A DNA stretch of 8,518 bases from an uncultured bacterium (GTDB lineage: Bacteria > Patescibacteriota > CALEFQ01), in contig CALEFQ010000088.1 of assembly GCA_937877125.1 (NCBI GenBank), forward strand, positions 1-8,518, in the 5' to 3' direction. The position numbers and the translations under genes were made by a program. How positions within the stretch are numbered: position 1 is the first letter of the stretch; every line of letters starts with the position of its first letter. Below the pieces are notes generated by a model. That model worked only from the letters and a program-made list of their open reading frames with translations, did no database searches and was not told the DNA's origin. Shown here piece by piece: positions 6,557 to 8,518 of the stretch.

Positions 6557-6990
6557 TGGAGAAAATAATCACCCGCAGTGCCGCCGAAACCGAAGCGGCT
6601 GGCGAACGCTTGGCGGCGCGGCTTACCGGCGGGACGGTTTTGTGCCTCAGTGGCGATCTCGGCGGCGGCAAAACTACTTTCATGAAAGGCTTGGCGCGCG
6701 CTTGCGGCGTCGCGACGCCGATTACCAGTCCGACTTTTTTGGTGGAAGCGATTTATAAAGGCAAAAGGCAAAAGGCAAAAGTCAAAAATGTTTATCATTT
6801 TGACGTGTATCGGGTCAAAGATTCCGCCGAAATTTTGGCGCTGGGGTGGGAGGAAGTGCTGGCTGATCCGAGCGGGCTCGTGGTCGTCGAGTGGGCGGAG
6901 CGGATCAAGGATATTCTGCCGCCGCGGTGCCTTTGGGTTAGATTCAAGTTTATTGACGCTGACACCAGAGAGATAGAGATTGGGCGATGA
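6553..6990 (+). CDS. tsaE: TsaE, ATPase of the tRNA t6A37 synthesis complex
   Basis: TsaE is a small P-loop ATPase that acts with TsaB-TsaD to keep t6A synthesis cycling. Signatures, numbered from the ATG at 6553: Walker A GDLGGGKTT (34-42), SPTFLVE (59-65), YHFDVYR (81-87), VVVEWAERI (110-118). The 145 residues match the family (about 150). Two adjacent ATGs (6553, 6556) both overlap the uppP stop; an in-frame TTG at 6532 would add seven residues without family support. An oddity is residues 69-79 (KGKRQKAKVKN), a basic stretch encoded by four tandem 7-bp repeats between SPTFLVE and YHFDVYR, where relatives such as E. coli TsaE have a short loop. The frame is intact, so the gene is probably functional. 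TsaD lies about 5.7 kb upstream; TsaB and TsaC are not seen. Confidence 0.94.
   Translation: MMEKIITRSAAETEAAGERLAARLTGGTVLCLSGDLGGGKTTFMKGLARACGVATPITSPTFLVEAIYKGKRQKAKVKNVYHFDVYRVKDSAEILALGWEEVLADPSGLVVVEWAERIKDILPPRCLWVRFKFIDADTREIEIGR
6757..6784 (+). repeat. In-frame heptamer run inside tsaE
   Basis: Three perfect AAAGGCA units (6757-6777) followed by AAAGTCA (6778-6784), the same 7-mer type as in the intergenic hairpins. There is no matching inverted arm. The run is in the purine-rich orientation, which has no stop codon when read through all phases and gives a K/R/Q-rich peptide. The TGACTTT strand would place TGA in frame within 21 bases. Confidence 0.9.
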
Positions 6991-6994
6991 AATT

Positions 6995-7062
6995 GGTCTT
7001 TGGTCTTTTGTCTTTGGTCTATAAAAAATAAGCCAAAGACTAAAGACTAATGACTAATGACC
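6995..7062. repeat. Heptamer hairpin element 4 after tsaE
   Basis: The left arm begins at 6995 with units GGTCTTT, GGTCTTT and TGTCTTT; the right arm reaches 7062 with units such as ACTAAAG and ACTAATG. Pairing works in two registers one heptamer apart. The best (6995-7017 with 7033-7055) has 19 of 23 Watson-Crick matches plus two G-U pairs as RNA, with the inner stem CTTTGG / CCAAAG. It starts 4 bases after the tsaE stop. The loop region contains AAAAAATAAGC (7023-7033), identical to the start of the terminator core in element 2. Confidence 0.72.
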
Positions 7063-7078
7063 CTCAAATGTAACTTCC

Positions 7079-7098
7079 CAGGCTCCGGCCTGTTTTTT
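7079..7098 (+). terminator. Intrinsic terminator of the uppP-tsaE operon
   Basis: Stem CAGGC (7079-7083) with GCCTG (7088-7092), loop TCCG, then six T (7093-7098). The loop with its closing C-G pair is C(UCCG)G, a member of the very stable UNCG tetraloop class. It lies 89 bases after the tsaE stop and just before the next promoter. Confidence 0.82.
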
Positions 7099-7101
7099 AT
7101 A

Positions 7102-7130
7102 TCGCCAAAACGGACTGAGCGTGTTATAAT
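7102..7130 (+). promoter_or_regulatory. Probable promoter of the FN3-like gene
   Basis: TGTTATAAT at 7122-7130: a perfect TATAAT (7125-7130) with extended TGn. The -35 match is weak (TCGCCA, 7102-7107, 17-base spacer). Transcription would begin near 7137, giving a leader of about 32 bases. Confidence 0.65.
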
Positions 7131-7144
7131 AAAGCAGTTACGCC

Positions 7145-7162
7145 TCGGAAAATAAGTTCCGA
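7145..7162 (+). promoter_or_regulatory. Small leader hairpin before the FN3-like gene
   Basis: Perfect 6-bp stem TCGGAA (7145-7150) and TTCCGA (7157-7162) with loop AATAAG, ending 6 bases before the GTG start. No T-run follows at once, so it is not a terminator. It could affect initiation at a start that lacks a Shine-Dalgarno site, or be chance. Confidence 0.35.
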
Positions 7163-7168
7163 ATTCTT

Positions 7169-8518
7169 GTGTTATTAAATAAAAAAGAAAACCAAACGGT
7201 CGCTGATCGGCGGCCAGGGCTTAATCGCTGGCTAGTTTTTTGTCTGGCGATTTTATTTTTGGTCCTTAGCGCTTCGTGGCTGGCTGATCAGAGCCGGGCG
7301 GTCGGTTATGCCAGCCCTAATTTTCGGATGAAGGTGGAAGATGTTGACGAATCGGGCGGCTCTTTTAATTCCGGGAATTTTTCGTCGGACGAAGCGCTTA
7401 ATTATTTTGTCACCGGAAAATTTACTTCGGCCAACTATATCGTCAAGGCCGGCTATTTGTATTTCAAGCCACCGAACAAGCCGGAAATCGGAACTCCAGA
7501 AGGCTTGTCGACCTCGTCAATCAAATGGAATTTCACCGACAGATCGGCGGACGAAGAAGGCTTTTTACTGGAAGATCAGGCCGCGACGGTGGTGGAGGTG
7601 GTCAATCAAGCCAATATTAATTCCATTACCCAAACCGGGCTTGATGAAAACCAAAAATACACCGAGCAAGTCAAAGCTTTTAATCCTTTCGGTAACAGTA
7701 TTCCTTCCGGTTTTGCTTCGGGGTGCACCCTGGTCGGGACCAGACCGCTGTTCGGCAGTCCCGGGACCGATTATATGGATTTGTCCGTGACGGTTTTCCC
7801 GCGCCACGGCGTGGAGGCGAGCGGGTATTATTTCCGGCGCGCGGCCGCGGCTAATTCCGGCTGGCAAAGCGCCGACAATACCTGGCGCAACACGGGCTTA
7901 AGCATTAATACTCTTTACACCTGGCACTCACGGCAGCGGAATATTTGCGGCGTCGCCAACGCCGAAGCCACTTTGTCCCGGTGCACTCTGGCTAATGTCC
8001 CGGGCCAGCCGGGCGTATCATATGCCGAGGCCGGCGATGATACTTACACGGCGACGATTTCGATCGCGGCCAACGGCAATCCTGACGGCACGGAATACGC
8101 CGTGCTGGTCAACGGCAGTTATCTGCAAGCGGACGGATCGACCGGTGCCGCTCCTTATTGGTCGCCGGTCTTGACCAGGCTTCATTTCGGATTAGTGGCT
8201 GGGCAAACTTATGTCTATCAAGTTATCGCGCGCAATTGTAATAATGTCGTGACTGAGCTGTCACTGCCAGCGTCGATCACCATCCCGGGCGTAGAAATTC
8301 CGCCGGAGTATCCGCCCACAACCATCCCGGAAATAATCATCAAAACACTTAGAGATTTGCTCAAAGTGTTAGAAGATTTCCGGAGCAATCCTGTTACCCA
8401 GATCGTCAATAAGGCAGTGGTAGTTCCCGCCCTGACGGCTTTAGCATTGGTTAACCTCTTGACGGCGGCGGGATTAGCCAATGTCGGCACGGCCCTGCTC
8501 TCTTTCTGGTATATGTTT
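7169..8518 (+). CDS. Secreted/membrane protein with fibronectin-III-like domains, GTG start (3' end cut by window)
   Basis: The frame is open from 7133 to the window end, and the only sensible start is GTG 7169, giving 450 residues so far. A basic N-terminus (KKENQ...DRRPGLNR) is followed by the hydrophobic stretch WLVFCLAILFLVLSASWLA (about 21-39) and a possible signal-peptidase site near DQSRA. A short beta-rich region (about 48-103) comes next. From about 105 there is a fibronectin-III-like domain with the pattern SSIKWNFTDRSADEEGF and TGLDENQKYTEQVKAFN, ending near C186. Two looser beta-domains follow (about 187-275 and 275-370), with cysteines 186, 260, 272 and 357 that could form disulfides outside the cell. 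After a Pro-rich linker (IPPEYPPTTIP) and an amphipathic segment, a hydrophobic region begins at about 417 and runs to the edge, suggesting a membrane-embedded C-terminus. It is probably a surface adhesion or envelope protein; substrate and partner are unknown. Overlapping ORFs in other frames lack such features. Confidence 0.82.
   Translation, partial: MLLNKKENQTVADRRPGLNRWLVFCLAILFLVLSASWLADQSRAVGYASPNFRMKVEDVDESGGSFNSGNFSSDEALNYFVTGKFTSANYIVKAGYLYFKPPNKPEIGTPEGLSTSSIKWNFTDRSADEEGFLLEDQAATVVEVVNQANINSITQTGLDENQKYTEQVKAFNPFGNSIPSGFASGCTLVGTRPLFGSPGTDYMDLSVTVFPRHGVEASGYYFRRAAAANSGWQSADNTWRNTGLSINTLYTWHSRQRNICGVANAEATLSRCTLANVPGQPGVSYAEAGDDTYTATISIAANGNPDGTEYAVLVNGSYLQADGSTGAAPYWSPVLTRLHFGLVAGQTYVYQVIARNCNNVVTELSLPASITIPGVEIPPEYPPTTIPEIIIKTLRDLLKVLEDFRSNPVTQIVNKAVVVPALTALALVNLLTAAGLANVGTALLSFWYMF

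Noticed and set aside
6988..7030. UGA recoding (tsaE reading on past its TGA)
   Set aside because: TGA also ends uppP at the right length, and the sequence after 6990 is the heptamer hairpin rather than TsaE-like protein; code 11 fits.
7341..7790. 149-residue plus-strand ORF
   Set aside because: Arg/Ser/Pro-rich translation with no recognisable domain; it overlaps the signal-peptide/FN3-like reading frame, which is far more protein-like.
8218..8490. 90-residue minus-strand ORF
   Set aside because: Antisense shadow of the FN3-like gene; low-complexity translation and no promoter or terminator of its own.

Overview
The window looks like chromosome of a member of the Candidate Phyla Radiation (Patescibacteria, probably Parcubacteria-like). 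The reasons are the gene mix (a lone PilB/GspE-type ATPase, a TPR protein on a single membrane anchor, a DHH-type protein with an eroded active site, and a signal-peptide protein with fibronectin-III-like domains and a C-terminal membrane region), A/T-rich intergenic spacers between G/C-richer genes, and no clear Shine-Dalgarno site in front of any visible start. Standard code 11 fits: TAA, TAG and TGA all end recognisable proteins at sensible places. The lineage is inferred from protein style only; there is no rRNA gene.

Layout: (1) 1-891, + strand, tsaD without its N-terminus (window edge). (2) 1050-2498, +, a membrane-anchored TPR protein behind a promoter that almost touches its start codon. 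(3) 2609-4291, -, PilB/GspE assembly ATPase, convergent with the TPR gene across a bidirectional terminator nested in a larger hairpin. (4) 4410-5546, -, a DHH-family protein with several metal ligands replaced. (5) 5702-6556, +, uppP, divergent from the DHH gene. (6) 6553-6990, +, tsaE, overlapping uppP by ATGA and followed by an intrinsic terminator at 7079-7098. (7) 7169 to the window end, +, a GTG-start secreted or membrane protein with fibronectin-III-like domains, still open at base 8518.

Functionally, tsaD and tsaE both belong to the tRNA t6A37 pathway. uppP recycles the undecaprenyl carrier for wall polymers. PilB, the TPR protein and the FN3-like protein point to the cell surface (type IV pilus and an externally exposed envelope protein).

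The most unusual signal is not a gene. Four of the five intergenic gaps hold hairpins whose arms are degenerate tandem 7-bp repeats (about AAAGTCA on one strand, TGACTTT on the other). A fifth, one-sided copy of the heptamer run lies in frame inside tsaE. In two of the hairpins the arms fit best with a whole-heptamer offset, two share an 11-bp core, and they sit tightly against gene ends or start codons. This looks like a dispersed hairpin repeat family of this genome.
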